A stretch of 64,000 nucleotides of DNA from Amoebophrya sp. A120 (GCA_905178155.1 CAJINV010000009.1:3654871-3718870); one strand, 5' to 3'. Shown: positions 44,921 to 56,760, numbered from the stretch's first letter. Notes: generated from the letters alone by a model not told the origin. Translations and numbers: made by a program.

Positions 44921-47900
44921 ATGTCTTCCTCCTCGACAATGAACAAGCTGGAGAGGCCCGAGGGCATGCAGTTGCTGCTTCCCTCGGAGGACTACTCCTC
45001 CTTGCTTCCCAACCCGGAGGCCTTCAAAGCGCTGGAACAGCTGTCGCAAAAGCCCGTTGCGGTGGTCAGTGTCGTGGAGAGTAAAGCGGCGGAGCGAGCA
45101 TTTTACGATAATGCTGGTGCGGTGGGACGACCACAGAACACTACCTCTACTACAGGGTCGCTCAACAACTTCTACGCTGGTAGTTGTACAACAGCGAACA
45201 CAACCAGCAAGACAGACCTGTTGAAGAGCTTGTTTCAAGAACACAGCAGCAGCACCAGCAGTAGCAGTGGCGCGACAGGAGCCGGAGTAGGTGGAACGTC
45301 AACGCACGGGGGAGCAGTTTTCCCCGGCGCTGTTGTTCCGAGTCCCTATGGAAGCGTCAGGTTTGAAATCGTCACAGTTGAAATAATCTGTAATGCATAA
45401 AATGCATGACCCGAGGTGCGTGTGTTGCAGAGCAGGCAAGTGAGGCCGATTGTAAGCCTGTTTGGGGTTACAGCTCGAGCTGCTAAAGTAGCATGAGAAA
45501 ATCGCTCTTCTTTGCCTGAACAGCATGACAAACTGAATTTAGGGACCACCGAAATTTGTCATGCGCCACTTGGCAACTGGGTTCCAACTGGCATCCATTT
45601 TATGCATGACAAATTAAGTATTTCATTTTCAACTTTGTCGATTTCAACTCTGACACATCCATAGTCCCAGCGCGGCTAACGTGGGCAACAACAAAAACAA
45701 GAACACGACAGCACTCAGCCCGGTCGTAAACAAGAATAGTTACAAGGCCACCGCCGGCATTTGGGCCTACGCACGCCCGCACCCACGGAATCCCAATTTG
45801 ACCATTGTGTATCTCGACGTCGAAGGGATTGCTACAACGACGACAACATCGACATCAACGAATGTGAAGAATACAACCGACGAGCAGGATAAAAACCGCG
45901 GAGGAGAAGTTCTTGCCCCTCCACCTGCATGCTGCGGTAACACGACCTACAGCTGGCTGCTTTGCGCTTTGACGCTCCTTCTGTCGGATGTGTGCATTTT
46001 GAAAACATGCGGAAGTGTCGAATCTTCTTTTCTTCCTCTCCCAGATGCTTCCGAAGACGACGCGGAGCTGAAAGCACGGCAAGCACACCAGAAATTCCTC
46101 GAAACGGCGGACGCGGAGCTGTTGGAAATTTTATTGCGGGTCACCAGACAACTGCAGCGCGGAAGTCCGTTTCTCCAGCAGCAGACGTCAACGTCAGCTT
46201 GTTCCCCCGCCGGAGCGCATGTTCTTGGGGGGCACCAGCACCATCATCTGCAAAATGTAAATGCGATGCTATCGAATAGTACGAACCTTTCCGTCAACAG
46301 TGGCTCATCTAGCACCGTCGTCTCACCGCAGCAAAAGAACAACAATGGCGCGCTGTCTTTCCACTCTGAGTCGTTGGCACACGCAAGCACAACCGGTGGT
46401 GCTATCGCTGACCTGAACAACACCAAGCTCGATACGTCCCGCCTTTTAGCTGACGCCCGGTCCCCTAAGAAGGCGGCGCTCTTCATCGCTACTGGCACAG
46501 GAGCGTCATCAAGGGCCGCGGGTTTATTGTCTTCTACTTCTTCGTCTTCCACCCGGGAGGGTGTTGCACTAGCTGCGCAAGAGCAAGAGAAAGCCGCAAG
46601 AACCGCCGCACTCGCTCAGATCAAGGAGAAGCTGTCGCACAAGGCACTGCACACGCTCGAAACGGGGTACCACTGCTACGAACTCTTTCCGCTTTTCTGC
46701 GGTGACGATAGTTGTACAACTGCAGCAAATAAAAGTTCTACAACTTCTTCCTCCTGTTCGTTTAATCCAACTGCCGCTGAGTTCAAGACCTTCAAAAAGC
46801 GACTCTTTTCTCTGCTGCGCGAGAAGTCCTTTTGCGTGGGTGTGCAGCTTTCGACCGTGGCCACCGCGGCGCGGAACCAGAGGGGCGGCGCAAGCGGGGG
46901 GCGTCACGATCCACAGCCGCAATTGGCGCTGGAGGCAGGAACGTCAAGCGGTGGAACTGTAGGAGGAACTACTGCAGCGCCAGGCTCTGCTTCATCAACA
47001 ACCTTGTCACCTCAGGGGTCGTCCTCGTGTATTAGTGGTACTCTAACAGCTGGAAACATCCTGCAATCGCAATCGCTATCGAACAAACCTCCCATGTTGC
47101 CGATCACCAGTTCATCTTCTGCGAAATCAACTACAACGCTCGCTGGAACCACTTCTCATCTTTCCCCGGTAGGAGCTTCAGCCTCCACGTCCTCCCACGG
47201 CAATAATAAACTTCTGACCGGGGCAGACCTGGCAGCTTTGTTGAAACGATACCTGAATGCGGTTTCGACCAGGTTGAAAAACACCACTTCTACAGGAGGC
47301 TCTGGAACATCAAGTGGAATTACAAGTAGTTCAAGTGGCAACTACAACTCGGGGGCGCCAACAAGAGACATTAATACCTCCACCTACAACAACCAAGTCT
47401 CTCTGTCCGAGGTAATTCCAACCCACAAAGAGCTGCTGACTCAGCTCGCAGGCGAGCGGTGCATCAAGGGCGCGCTGGAGTATTTTGGGGGCTGTATCAG
47501 TCGCGACATTGTCCTGCCCTCCGAGCTATGAATTGCAAAAATGTCTGGGTCTGGAACATGGCAACTTGTCATGCCAGGTCTGAATCATGCAAAAATCTGT
47601 GTTGCATGATTCCCAAAAGCTGTCCACTTTTGTCCAAGTTGGGAGGCAGTTTCTCATGCAGGAAATGCATGCCAGAGATCTCACAGAATCTGTCATGCTA
47701 GGTCCTGCATTCCAGACCTCATGGGTCATGTAAAACCTGCATGACAGACTTGCATTCTTGCAGACCCAGACATTTTTACATTTGATACGAGCATTTTGAA
47801 GAAGAGGTGTTTTCCATTCTGGAAAACGCGCGGGAGTTTTTGATTCAGAACTTGGAGTATCAAATGCAAAAGTGTCTGGGTCTGGAAGAATGCAATTTGT

Positions 47901-50900
47901 AATGCTGTCTGCGAATTCTAAAAGTATCTGTGTTGCATGAGCAGCAAGAGGAGTCAGTTCTTGGCACGCGGAGAGGACATTATTTCTCATGCGTAATTAG
48001 CATGAAGAAGCCCTCAAAAAATCTGTGATGCTAGCGCCAGAAGAAGAAGCCCTCAAAATGTGCATGACAATCCCCGACTCTTCCAGACCCAGACATTTTT
48101 GCAATGCATATGGAGCAAAACAGCATCTCCATCGAGTCAGGGGACATGGAAAAATACTTGTCCATTTTCGACAAAAAAGTGGGAAACAAGTTTGAGACAA
48201 AGTTTTTACCGCTCGGAACCAGCTCCGCGGGCGGGATATCCTGTGCAAAAGTATCGTACTCCTAGTAATCGCAGTCATGCGTTACAAATCTTCATCCCAA
48301 GGTAAAACATAAACAGCATGATAAATTCCATTTGTCATGCTGAGCTAATAATTTGTCATGCGATTTATACGACTACGATACTTTTGCACAGAATACGGGA
48401 CTGTGAATCACAATCATCTTCGTGCTGGGGGTAGTGGCGGCGGTAGCGCGGCCCATCATCATCCTTACAAGGGGGGCGGCCTATCGCGGCAAAACACGAA
48501 AGGAAGCACAGCAGGTGCCGCCGGCTCTAGTATTTCTCTGAAAACTCCGAAGCACCAGGACCGAGCAACGGGTGGGAGTCGGAATGGTGGCGTCGACTCG
48601 TCGAGGAGCAACAGCATGGTTGTCCAGGAACAGGATGAACACAACAGCTCCGATATTACAATGAAAAATGCCCCCTCCCCATACCAAAACGGGAATCTGT
48701 GATGCAGATTTGTGGTCACAAATCAGCTTAGTGATGCTAGAAGGCAAAAGATGCGGACTGTAGTGCTGCCTAGCGTGGCGGGAAAGCCTCGCAGCTCCAG
48801 GATGACAGGAGGCAACTGGAAGTGGGAAACAGCATGACAGATTACCTGCAATTTAGGCCGCAGCTTCGTTTCTTGGCCTTCTAGCAATACAAGTCGATTT
48901 GTGTACTCAAATACAGCATCACAAATTCGCGCATCTTCCGTTTCCGATATGGGGTGGGGGCTTTTTTCACTTTGATATTCGAGGTCGTTGGCCGCGGTGG
49001 AGCAGATGCGGTAGTACCTTCCGTAGCCCAAGAGCAGCAGTCGGCGCACGGGACGCCGTCGCTGACCTTGATGACGCCGCAATTGGGCGGGGTAGCAGTG
49101 AAGCCCCATCAGGGGGGTGGGAGTTGTAGTGACCAAACATCGGCGACGGGGGAAGCGGGTGGCAGAACTACCTCGAAACCAGGCAGCAAATCAAGGAACA
49201 ATAAGTCTTCGCTTTTTATGCAATGGACATCAACGTTCATCATGTTGTCAAGTATTGCACTAGTACAGAACAAGATCTGGTGCGCATTTTTTCAAGACTT
49301 TCGAGAGTCTCGTTATTTGCCAATAGTTATTCTTCAGTACTGAAGATTTAGGACAACACACAAGCGGTGGATGCGACACGGAAGAAAGCTGTTGTAGCGA
49401 TGTTCCCTGTGTGCAGTGGGGTCGCATATAAAATGTTGATTAAGTTGATGTCACCACTAGCAAATAATGATCGTCTTCTAAGTGCTACACTTACCACAAG
49501 TGCGATACAAGTAGAGACAACTTTTGTAAACAATACTCTCTACTGGGCTGCACGACCAGCACCTCCACACCAAGCAAACTGACCAGGCGGGGGGTGGTGG
49601 CGCTGGGGGGAACCACAAGGGCACAACCGCCAGCCTCTCGACGAGCCAAGGAAACGCCTCGCTCGTGCTAGCGAAGGTGCCGGTTCTAGACGCCTCGGAC
49701 AACTCGTTTCTGTACAGAAAGTGGATGGAAAACCGGACCAGTTTGCTGGAAAAAAACCGGACGCAGTGGATTCGGAACTACTGGCAACCGCTGGAAGAAT
49801 ATCACAAGAGAAAAGTGCAGTTAAGAAGTGCCACTTCAGCTACACACTGTGGTGCAGAACAACTGAGACAGAAAAAGCTCTACCATGCAGCTCACGTATA
49901 TGATGCCCGCATAACTGCTATGTGCATGCTGAGTCAATCCGTATTGCTAAAAAATCTTCATCTGCAGCACAAGCGTGTAACACTTCTACTCATAGGTACT
50001 ACTAAAAACTGCATCATCTATTTCTTTGCATAAAGAAAAGTGCCGACAGACGATCCGGAGTTCGTCCAGTTCCAATTTGAAAAAAAACGGAACTTTTGCC
50101 AAGAAGAAATCGGAAGAACTTAACAAGAGCACGAGGAACCCCTCCAGTACTTCTACTACCGACGGTGGTATGATCCGAATGAAAAATAATGCGACCACGA
50201 CAACTCCGAGTCCGATGGAAAGAAATACAAATAGGAATAAGACCTCCGCGTCCGCAGATGTTGGCGTCCAGGATGAAATCCAACTTGACTCGCACGAGCA
50301 GTTCGTGGAGAATTTGCAAACGGGGTTCGAATTGGAAAACGTCCAGCACTTCAAGAGCTCGGCTCCGATCGAACAAGAAGACGACGTTGAACAAACGGGA
50401 GGAATACTAAACCAGGATCAAGAACACCAGAGGAACAGGCAAGGGCCGTTCGCAACTTGTACTACAAAGCAAGGGCGACACGGCGCAATTAGTACGACGA
50501 GTAACATCTCCTGCTACAAGGACGTCGACGATTTTTACCGAGAGTTGAATGCGAAAAAAATGGAGTACTATTCGCTGAGCGACGGCGGCACCGCAGCTTC
50601 TTCCTCTGCTGGCAGTGGGGTCGGAGCGCATCCGTCACCCACGAGGTATTCCACGAAAAAACTTCTTCACTGTGACGCAAACTTCGCAGGAGCAGGATCT
50701 GTGTCCTGGCAAAGTATTTCTATTCATAGCAAGACAAACAAGAATACGCAGGCATCCTTTGCAATAGAAATAGTGCAACTGCATCACAAGTTCAGAGCGA
50801 AGCAGTTTTTTCTTGCGATACAAGTTCGACTTCTGCAAACAACATCGCCGCGTCAATTATCCTGTGCAAAAGTATCGTACTCGTATTGCAATCATGCATT

Positions 50901-51333
50901 ACAAATCTTTTTCTTAAGGTGCATGAGCATTACAAATTTTATTTCTCATGCTGAGGAAATTTGTAATGCATTTATACGAGTGCGATACTTTTGCAGTTCA
51001 TATCAATATCCTAGGGAAAAAACTGTCTCAGTCGCAAACATTTGGAGAGTCAGCTGCAATGGTAGTACCAATTGTTCACACGACAGCTCTGCCTCTGTCG
51101 TGGTGTTGCGTCACACGCATAAAGGAAAGGACGCATCTTAAATGCGGCCTATTATATCGAGCATGACAAGAAACTGTGACTGCCCCACACAGTGTCCACA
51201 TTCTTGCAAGTTGAAACTGAGATTGTTTCTCCCCGCGATAGTCAACCTTGTTTCCGTCCGCAGGAGGCAATGGCAGCGGAGGTATAATAAAACTATACCC
51301 GAACACGTCCAACTTGTCTGTCAGTCTGGGTGA
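44921..51333 (+). CDS. Guanylate-binding-protein-like protein, probably pseudo-GTPase
   Basis: N-terminal region resembles the large-GTPase domain of the GBP/atlastin family: QKPVAVVSVV (strand before the P-loop), ATAGIWAYARPHPRNPNL (GBP-type switch I, T-x-GIW), TIVYLDVEGI (G3 Asp-x-Glu-Gly near 45814), then SWLLCALTLLLSDVCILKTCG matching the helix after G3. After the first strand, however, ESKAAERAF stands where GxxxxGKS is expected, and the T/K-L-R-D G4 region reads FPLFCGDD, so GTP binding is doubtful. Long Ser/Thr/Gly-rich insertions lie inside the domain. Downstream exons (HFEEEVFSILENAREFLI) look like the helical middle domain. The C-terminus becomes basic (LVSVRRRQWQRRYNKT) and stops at 51331-51333. 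ATG 44921 is preceded by stops nearby. Introns around 49210-49575 are not resolved; a second frame at 50040-50130 (DDPEFVQFQFEKKRNF) may also be coding. Confidence 0.6.
45347..45663. mobile_element. TIR intronic element, family D
   Basis: TSD GTCCC exact (45342-45346 / 45664-45668). The join reads GAVVPSP/SAANVGNNKN in the GBP-like gene. Confidence 0.93.
47527..47787. mobile_element. TIR intronic element, family B
   Basis: TSD CGAGC exact (47522-47526 / 47788-47792). The join reads DIVLPSE/HFEEEVFSIL. Confidence 0.93.
47858..48110. mobile_element. TIR intronic element, family B
   Basis: TSD TGGAG exact (47853-47857 / 48111-48115). The join reads FLIQNLE/QNSISIESGD. It lies only 65 bp downstream of the previous B element's second TSD. 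Confidence 0.93.
48237..48395. mobile_element. TIR intronic element, family A
   Basis: TSD CGGGA exact (48232-48236 / 48396-48400). The join reads GTSSAGG/TVNHNHLRAGG. Confidence 0.92.
48654..48977. mobile_element. TIR intronic element, family E
   Basis: TSD TCCGA (48649-48653) / TTCGA (48978-48982). The join reads DEHNSSE/VVGRGGADAV. Confidence 0.88.
49800..50032. mobile_element. Possible TIR intronic element, H-like
   Basis: Starts TATCACAAGAGAAAAG and ends TTTCTTTGCATA, with AAGAA on both sides (49795-49799 / 50033-50037). The TIR is poor and AGAAAAGTGC also repeats at both ends, so another junction (reading on into VPTDDPEFVQFQF) is possible. Confidence 0.55.
50647..50820. mobile_element. 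TIR intronic element, family H
   Basis: Ends TATTCCACGAAAAAAC and GTTTTTTCTTGCGATA. Flanks CGAGG (50642-50646) / CAAGT (50821-50825), 3 of 5. The join reads AHPSPTR/FDFCKQHRRVN. Confidence 0.82.
50858..51002. mobile_element. TIR intronic element, family A, inserted at the edge of an H element
   Basis: TSD TCAAT exact (50853-50857 / 51003-51007). The duplicated TCAAT includes the first T of the neighbouring H-type core, so the A element landed on the 5' boundary of an existing H element. Confidence 0.9.
51007..51240. mobile_element. TIR intronic element, family H, host of a nested A element
   Basis: Ends TATCCTAGGGAAAAAAC and GTTTCTCCCCGCGATA. TSD GTCAA (50852-50856, upstream of the nested A element) / GTCAA (51241-51245), exact. 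Removing both elements gives HRRVN/LVSVRRRQWQ and the stop at 51331. Confidence 0.88.
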
Positions 51334-51527
51334 TTAAAAAGTATAAGAGCGCAAGAAGTTGTTACACATTCTTTTTCTCGCTGTTGGAACCACGACTTGA
51401 TGCTGCTGCAATCACAATGCAAGTAGCTTGATGTACATTTTCCTTCGCTCTTCTTGCGCAAATCTCTGGCTTGGTTCTGTTTCTGATACGGGTAGTTCCG
51501 CCCGGCTCCACAAAGAGGGGCAACTAC

Positions 51528-52090
51528 TTACTCTTTCCGCCGGGTCGTGGGCGAGGTCTTCAGGCTGATCAGGGGGAAGACGCGTAGAATCGCGGCAGCG
51601 CGGATGATGGGCGGGAGGCAGTAGCCGTGTTTCATCCTGGACGACCGTTTGAACAACCCTTCAGCCTCAGTGGTTGTTTTACGCAGTGTCCTCGCGTTTG
51701 AACACAATACCTGGAGTATTGTGAGGCAAAATCCCCCCTCCCCATATTGAAAAGGTACGTTTCCGAAAATTTGCGTTGCTGATTTGAGGTCACAAATCAC
51801 ATTTGTCTTGCAAGAAGACAAGAAAGCCAGAGAGCCCGCCGCATTAGGCAGGCGGTTTGTGATGCTGTTGGGCTTACAGAGCCGACATCTGTCGTGCTAG
51901 TCGCCTACGTCCAAACCTCTCGCCTCAGGCTTGGCATATGCCTCCAGTCCTCTCCAGCAAGACAGACCCGATTTGCGTACGCAAATCCAGCATCAGAAAT
52001 TTCGTTTCGATATGGGGAGGGGGGATATTTCCGTTTGATATGGAGGGCGCTGGTTACCTGACAGATGATGAGAGCCAACATTCCGGGATA
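51528..52090 (-). CDS. 3' end of a convergent minus-strand gene, unknown product
   Basis: On the minus strand, excising the E element (51717-52040) joins LALIICQVTSAL to QVLCSNARTLRKTTTEAEGL and continues through RMKHGYCLPPIIRAAAILR to a stop at 51528. The plus strand has stops across the same join, so the minus reading is favoured. The 5' part would lie towards or beyond the tandem arrays and is not identified. The hydrophobic start and Arg/Lys-rich end give no family clue. Confidence 0.4.
51717..52040. mobile_element. TIR intronic element, family E
   Basis: TSD TGGAG exact (51712-51716 / 52041-52045). Ends TATTGTGAGGCAAAATCCCC and GGGGATATTTCCGTTTGATA. It interrupts the minus-strand reading frame. 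Confidence 0.9.
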
Positions 52091-52117
52091 AAAATTACTA
52101 TTGGAGTTTTTCGTGAA

Positions 52118-52357
52118 ATAAAAATAAAATTTTAAAGTTTCGCGGATTTTTGGGAATAAGTACAATAGAAATAAAATTTGAAAAGCAAGTGGGTAAGGTT
52201 GCGAAAAGAGAGCAACTAGCGTACCTGAAATTGGAAGATAACCACGCAGCTAGTTGGTATTCACTGAGTTGCGTAGTGCTAGGTTTAAGTTTATTCGCCA
52301 GTTACGGAACACTTGAGATGAACAAGAATAAAAATAAAATTTTGAAATTTCGCGGAT
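52118..52357. repeat. Pair of 30-bp direct repeats, AT-rich with CGCGGATT
   Basis: ATAAAAATAAAATTTTAAAG followed by TTTCGCGGATT at 52118-52147 recurs with two mismatches at 52328-52357. It lies between the minus-strand exon and the GC-rich arrays. Function unknown. Confidence 0.6.
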
Positions 52358-52469
52358 TGTGACCTGCCTAAGTTTTCAAATTGGTCGATGGCTTGCGTCC
52401 GCGCCTCCACCAGGACGCTCGCGTAGAGCAAGAAGCAGGTTTGCCCGTTGCTCCCCTGTGAGAGCCCAC

Positions 52470-52659
52470 CCGAACCTCCCCGGCGTCGTTTTGCCCCGGG
52501 CAAAACGACGCCCGGGAGCCCAGCAGAACCTCCCCGGCGTCGTTTTGCCCCGCGCAAAACGACGCCCGGGGGGAGCCCACCCGAACCTCCCCGGCGTCGT
52601 TTTGACCGGGGCAAAACGACGCCCGGGAGCCCACCCGAACCTCCCTGGCGTCGTTTTGC
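52470..52659. repeat. Leading block of the CGTCGTTTTG array, 4 irregular units
   Basis: Units of about 58 bp with the inverted pair GGCGTCGTTTTG / CAAAACGACGCC around a short GC loop, as in the main array but more varied. Open frames on all strands here reflect absence of stops, not coding. Confidence 0.85.
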
Positions 52660-53430
52660 GGGACGCTTGCCTGCGCAAGCGTCCCGGATCTTCGGTCAAG
52701 GCACCGGGAGTGCGGGACGCTTGCGTGCGCAAGCGTCCCGGATCTCCGGTCGAGGAACCGGGAGTGCGGGACGCTTGCGTGCGCAAGCGTCCCGGATCTC
52801 CGGTCGAGTCACCGGGAGTGCGGGACGCTTGCGTGCGCAAGCGTCCCGGATCTCCGGTCGAGTCACCGGGAGTGCGGGACGCTTGCGTGCGCAAGCGTCC
52901 CGGATCTCCGGTCGAGTCACCGGGAGTGCGGGACGCTTGCGTGCGCAAGCGTCCCGGATCTCCGGTCGAGTCACCGGGAGTGCGGGACGCTTGCGTGCGC
53001 AAGCGTCCCGGATCTCCGGTCGAGTCACCGGGAGTGCGGGACGCTTGCGTGCGCAAGCGTCCCGGATCTCCGGTCGAGTCACCGGGAGTGCGGGACGCTT
53101 GCGTGCGCAAGCGTCCCGGATCTCCGGTCGAGTCACCGGGAGTGCGGGACGCTTGCGTGCGCAAGCGTCCCGGATCTCCGGTCGAGTCACCGGGAGTGCG
53201 GGACGCTTGCGTGCGCAAGCGTCCCGGATCTCCGGTCGAGGAACCGGGAGTGCGGGACGCTTGCGTGCGCAAGCGTCCCGGATCTCCGGTCGAGGCACCG
53301 GGAGTGCGGGACGCTTACGTCCCGGATCTTCGGTCGAGGCACCGGGAGTGCGGGACGCTTGCGTGCGCAAGCGTCCCGGATCTTCGGTCGAGGCACCGGG
53401 AGTGCGGGACGCAAGCGTCCCGGATCTTCG
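52660..53430. repeat. 54-bp tandem repeat array, about 14 units
   Basis: The unit starts GGGACGCTTGCGTGCGCAAG, continues CGTCCCGGATCTCCGGTCGA and ends GTCACCGGGAGTGC. GGGACGCTTGCG and CGCAAGCGTCCC form a perfect 12-bp hairpin with a TG loop in each unit. Edge units are variant or shortened (e.g. 53302, 53407). It is embedded in the other repeat type. Confidence 0.92.
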
Positions 53431-56400
53431 GTGCCCGGGGGCCCGCCCGAACCTCCCCGGCGTCGTTTTGCCCGGGGCAAAACGACGCCCGCGAGCCCAC
53501 CCGAACCTCCCCGGCGTCGTTTTGACCCGGCCGGGCAAAACGACGCCCGGGAGCCCACCCGGACCTCCCCGGCGTCGTTTTGACCCGGGAGCCCACCCGA
53601 ACCTCCCCGGCGTCGTTTTGACCCGGCCGGGCAAAACGACGCCCGGGAGCCCACCCGGACCTCCCCGGCGTCGTTTTGACCCGGGAGCCCACCCGAACCT
53701 CCCCGGCGTCGTTTTGACCCGGCCGGGCAAAACGACGCCCGGGAGCCCACCCGGACCTCCCCGGCGTCGTTTTGACCCGGGAGCCCACCCGAACCTCCCC
53801 GGCGTCGTTTTGACCCGGCCGGGCAAAACGACGCCCGGGAGCCCACCCGGACCTCCCCGGCGTCGTTTTGACCCGGGAGCCCACCCGAACCTCCCCGGCG
53901 TCGTTTTGACCCGGCCGGGCAAAACGACGCCCGGGAGCCCACCCGGACCTCCCCGGCGTCGTTTTGACCCGGGAGCCCACCCGAACCTCCCCGGCGTCGT
54001 TTTGACCCGGCCGGGCAAAACGACGCCCGGGAGCCCACCCGGACCTCCCCGGCGTCGTTTTGACCCGGGAGCCCACCCGAACCTCCCCGGCGTCGTTTTG
54101 ACCCGGCCGGGCAAAACGACGCCCGGGAGCCCACCCGGACCTCCCCGGCGTCGTTTTGACCCGGGAGCCCACCCGAACCTCCCCGGCGTCGTTTTGACCC
54201 GGCCGGGCAAAACGACGCCCGGGAGCCCACCCGGACCTCCCCGGCGTCGTTTTGACCCGGGAGCCCACCCGAACCTCCCCGGCGTCGTTTTGACCCGGCC
54301 GGGCAAAACGACGCCCGGGAGCCCACCCGGACCTCCCCGGCGTCGTTTTGACCCGGGAGCCCACCCGAACCTCCCCGGCGTCGTTTTGACCCGGCCGGGC
54401 AAAACGACGCCCGGGAGCCCACCCGGACCTCCCCGGCGTCGTTTTGACCCGGGAGCCCACCCGAACCTCCCCGGCGTCGTTTTGACCCGGCCGGGCAAAA
54501 CGACGCCCGGGAGCCCACCCGGACCTCCCCGGCGTCGTTTTGACCCGGGAGCCCACCCGAACCTCCCCGGCGTCGTTTTGACCCGGCCGGGCAAAACGAC
54601 GCCCGGGAGCCCACCCGGACCTCCCCGGCGTCGTTTTGACCCGGGAGCCCACCCGAACCTCCCCGGCGTCGTTTTGACCCGGCCGGGCAAAACGACGCCC
54701 GGGAGCCCACCCGGACCTCCCCGGCGTCGTTTTGACCCGGGAGCCCACCCGAACCTCCCCGGCGTCGTTTTGACCCGGCCGGGCAAAACGACGCCCGGGA
54801 GCCCACCCGGACCTCCCCGGCGTCGTTTTGACCCGGGAGCCCACCCGAACCTCCCCGGCGTCGTTTTGACCCGGCCGGGCAAAACGACGCCCGGGAGCCC
54901 ACCCGGACCTCCCCGGCGTCGTTTTGACCCGGGAGCCCACCCGAACCTCCCCGGCGTCGTTTTGACCCGGCCGGGCAAAACGACGCCCGGGAGCCCACCC
55001 GGACCTCCCCGGCGTCGTTTTGACCCGGGAGCCCACCCGAACCTCCCCGGCGTCGTTTTGACCCGGCCGGGCAAAACGACGCCCGGGAGCCCACCCGGAC
55101 CTCCCCGGCGTCGTTTTGACCCGGGAGCCCACCCGAACCTCCCCGGCGTCGTTTTGACCCGGCCGGGCAAAACGACGCCCGGGAGCCCACCCGGACCTCC
55201 CCGGCGTCGTTTTGACCCGGGAGCCCACCCGAACCTCCCCGGCGTCGTTTTGACCCGGCCGGGCAAAACGACGCCCGGGAGCCCACCCGGACCTCCCCGG
55301 CGTCGTTTTGACCCGGGAGCCCACCCGAACCTCCCCGGCGTCGTTTTGACCCGGCCGGGCAAAACGACGCCCGGGAGCCCACCCGGACCTCCCCGGCGTC
55401 GTTTTGACCCGGGAGCCCACCCGAACCTCCCCGGCGTCGTTTTGACCCGGCCGGGCAAAACGACGCCCGGGAGCCCACCCGGACCTCCCCGGCGTCGTTT
55501 TGACCCGGGAGCCCACCCGAACCTCCCCGGCGTCGTTTTGACCCGGCCGGGCAAAACGACGCCCGGGAGCCCACCCGGACCTCCCCGGCGTCGTTTTGAC
55601 CCGGGAGCCCACCCGAACCTCCCCGGCGTCGTTTTGACCCGGCCGGGCAAAACGACGCCCGGGAGCCCACCCGGACCTCCCCGGCGTCGTTTTGACCCGG
55701 GAGCCCACCCGAACCTCCCCGGCGTCGTTTTGACCCGGCCGGGCAAAACGACGCCCGGGAGCCCACCCGGACCTCCCCGGCGTCGTTTTGACCCGGGAGC
55801 CCACCCGAACCTCCCCGGCGTCGTTTTGACCCGGCCGGGCAAAACGACGCCCGGGAGCCCACCCGGACCTCCCCGGCGTCGTTTTGACCCGGGAGCCCAC
55901 CCGAACCTCCCCGGCGTCGTTTTGACCCGGCCGGGCAAAACGACGCCCGGGAGCCCACCCGGACCTCCCCGGCGTCGTTTTGACCCGGGAGCCCACCCGA
56001 ACCTCCCCGGCGTCGTTTTGACCCGGCCGGGCAAAACGACGCCCGGGAGCCCACCCGGACCTCCCCGGCGTCGTTTTGACCCGGGAGCCCACCCGAACCT
56101 CCCCGGCGTCGTTTTGACCCGGCCGGGCAAAACGACGCCCGGGAGCCCACCCGGACCTCCCCGGCGTCGTTTTGACCCGGGAGCCCACCCGAACCTCCCC
56201 GGCGTCGTTTTGACCCGGCCGGGCAAAACGACGCCCGGGAGCCCACCCGGACCTCCCCGGCGTCGTTTTGACCCGGGAGCCCACCCGAACCTCCCCGGCG
56301 TCGTTTTGACCCGGCCGGGCAAAACGACGCCCGGGAGCCCACCCGGACCTCCCCGGCGTCGTTTTGACCCGGGAGCCCACCCGAACCTCCCCGGCGTCGT

Positions 56401-56577
56401 TTTGACCCGGCCGGGCAAAACGACGCCCGGGAGCCCACCCGGACCTCCCCGGCGTCGTTTTGACCCGGGAGCCCACCCGAACCTCCCCGGCGTCGTTTTG
56501 ACCCGGCCGGGCAAAACGACGCCCGGGAGCCCACCCGGACCTCCCCGGCGTCGTTTTGACCCGGGAGCCCACCCGAA
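53431..56577. repeat. 96-bp higher-order tandem repeat array, about 32 units
   Basis: Each unit is a 38-bp plus a 58-bp subunit, both ending CTCCCCGGCGTCGTTTTG. The long subunit holds the hairpin GGCGTCGTTTTG...CAAAACGACGCC around the palindrome CCCGGCCGGG. About 30 consecutive copies look identical (rows repeat exactly every 480 bases). The period is a multiple of 3 and lacks stops, giving spurious frames above 1,000 codons. The array ends at an N (56578). Confidence 0.95.
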
Positions 56578-56578
56578 N
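56578..56578. other. Ambiguous base / likely assembly break
   Basis: The only N in the window lies exactly where the 96-bp array stops matching, so array length and the join to the right flank are unreliable. Confidence 0.8.
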
Positions 56579-56727
56579 CGGGTTGGCGCGGCGCAAACAG
56601 GCGGAAGGAGCGGGACTCCAGTATGTTTCGTTGTGCATATTAGGCCCGTGGCGTTGTGGTCCGATCGGCAAACAGTCTTGCCCCGGCCCAACAGCCCTGC
56701 GCTCCGGCGGCAGCCGGAGCATGGCTG

Positions 56728-56760
56728 GTTTATACTAGTGCGATACTTTTGCAGTTCATA
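56728..56760. mobile_element. Right end of a family A element, left end missing
   Basis: TATACTAGTGCGATACTTTT then GCAGTTCATA matches A-type 3' ends; GTGGT (56761-56765) would be its TSD. No matching left end lies between the array and 51334. Confidence 0.75.

Noticed and set aside
52660-56577. CRISPR-like array
   Set aside because: Units are directly abutting tandem repeats without unique spacers, and the genome is eukaryotic.
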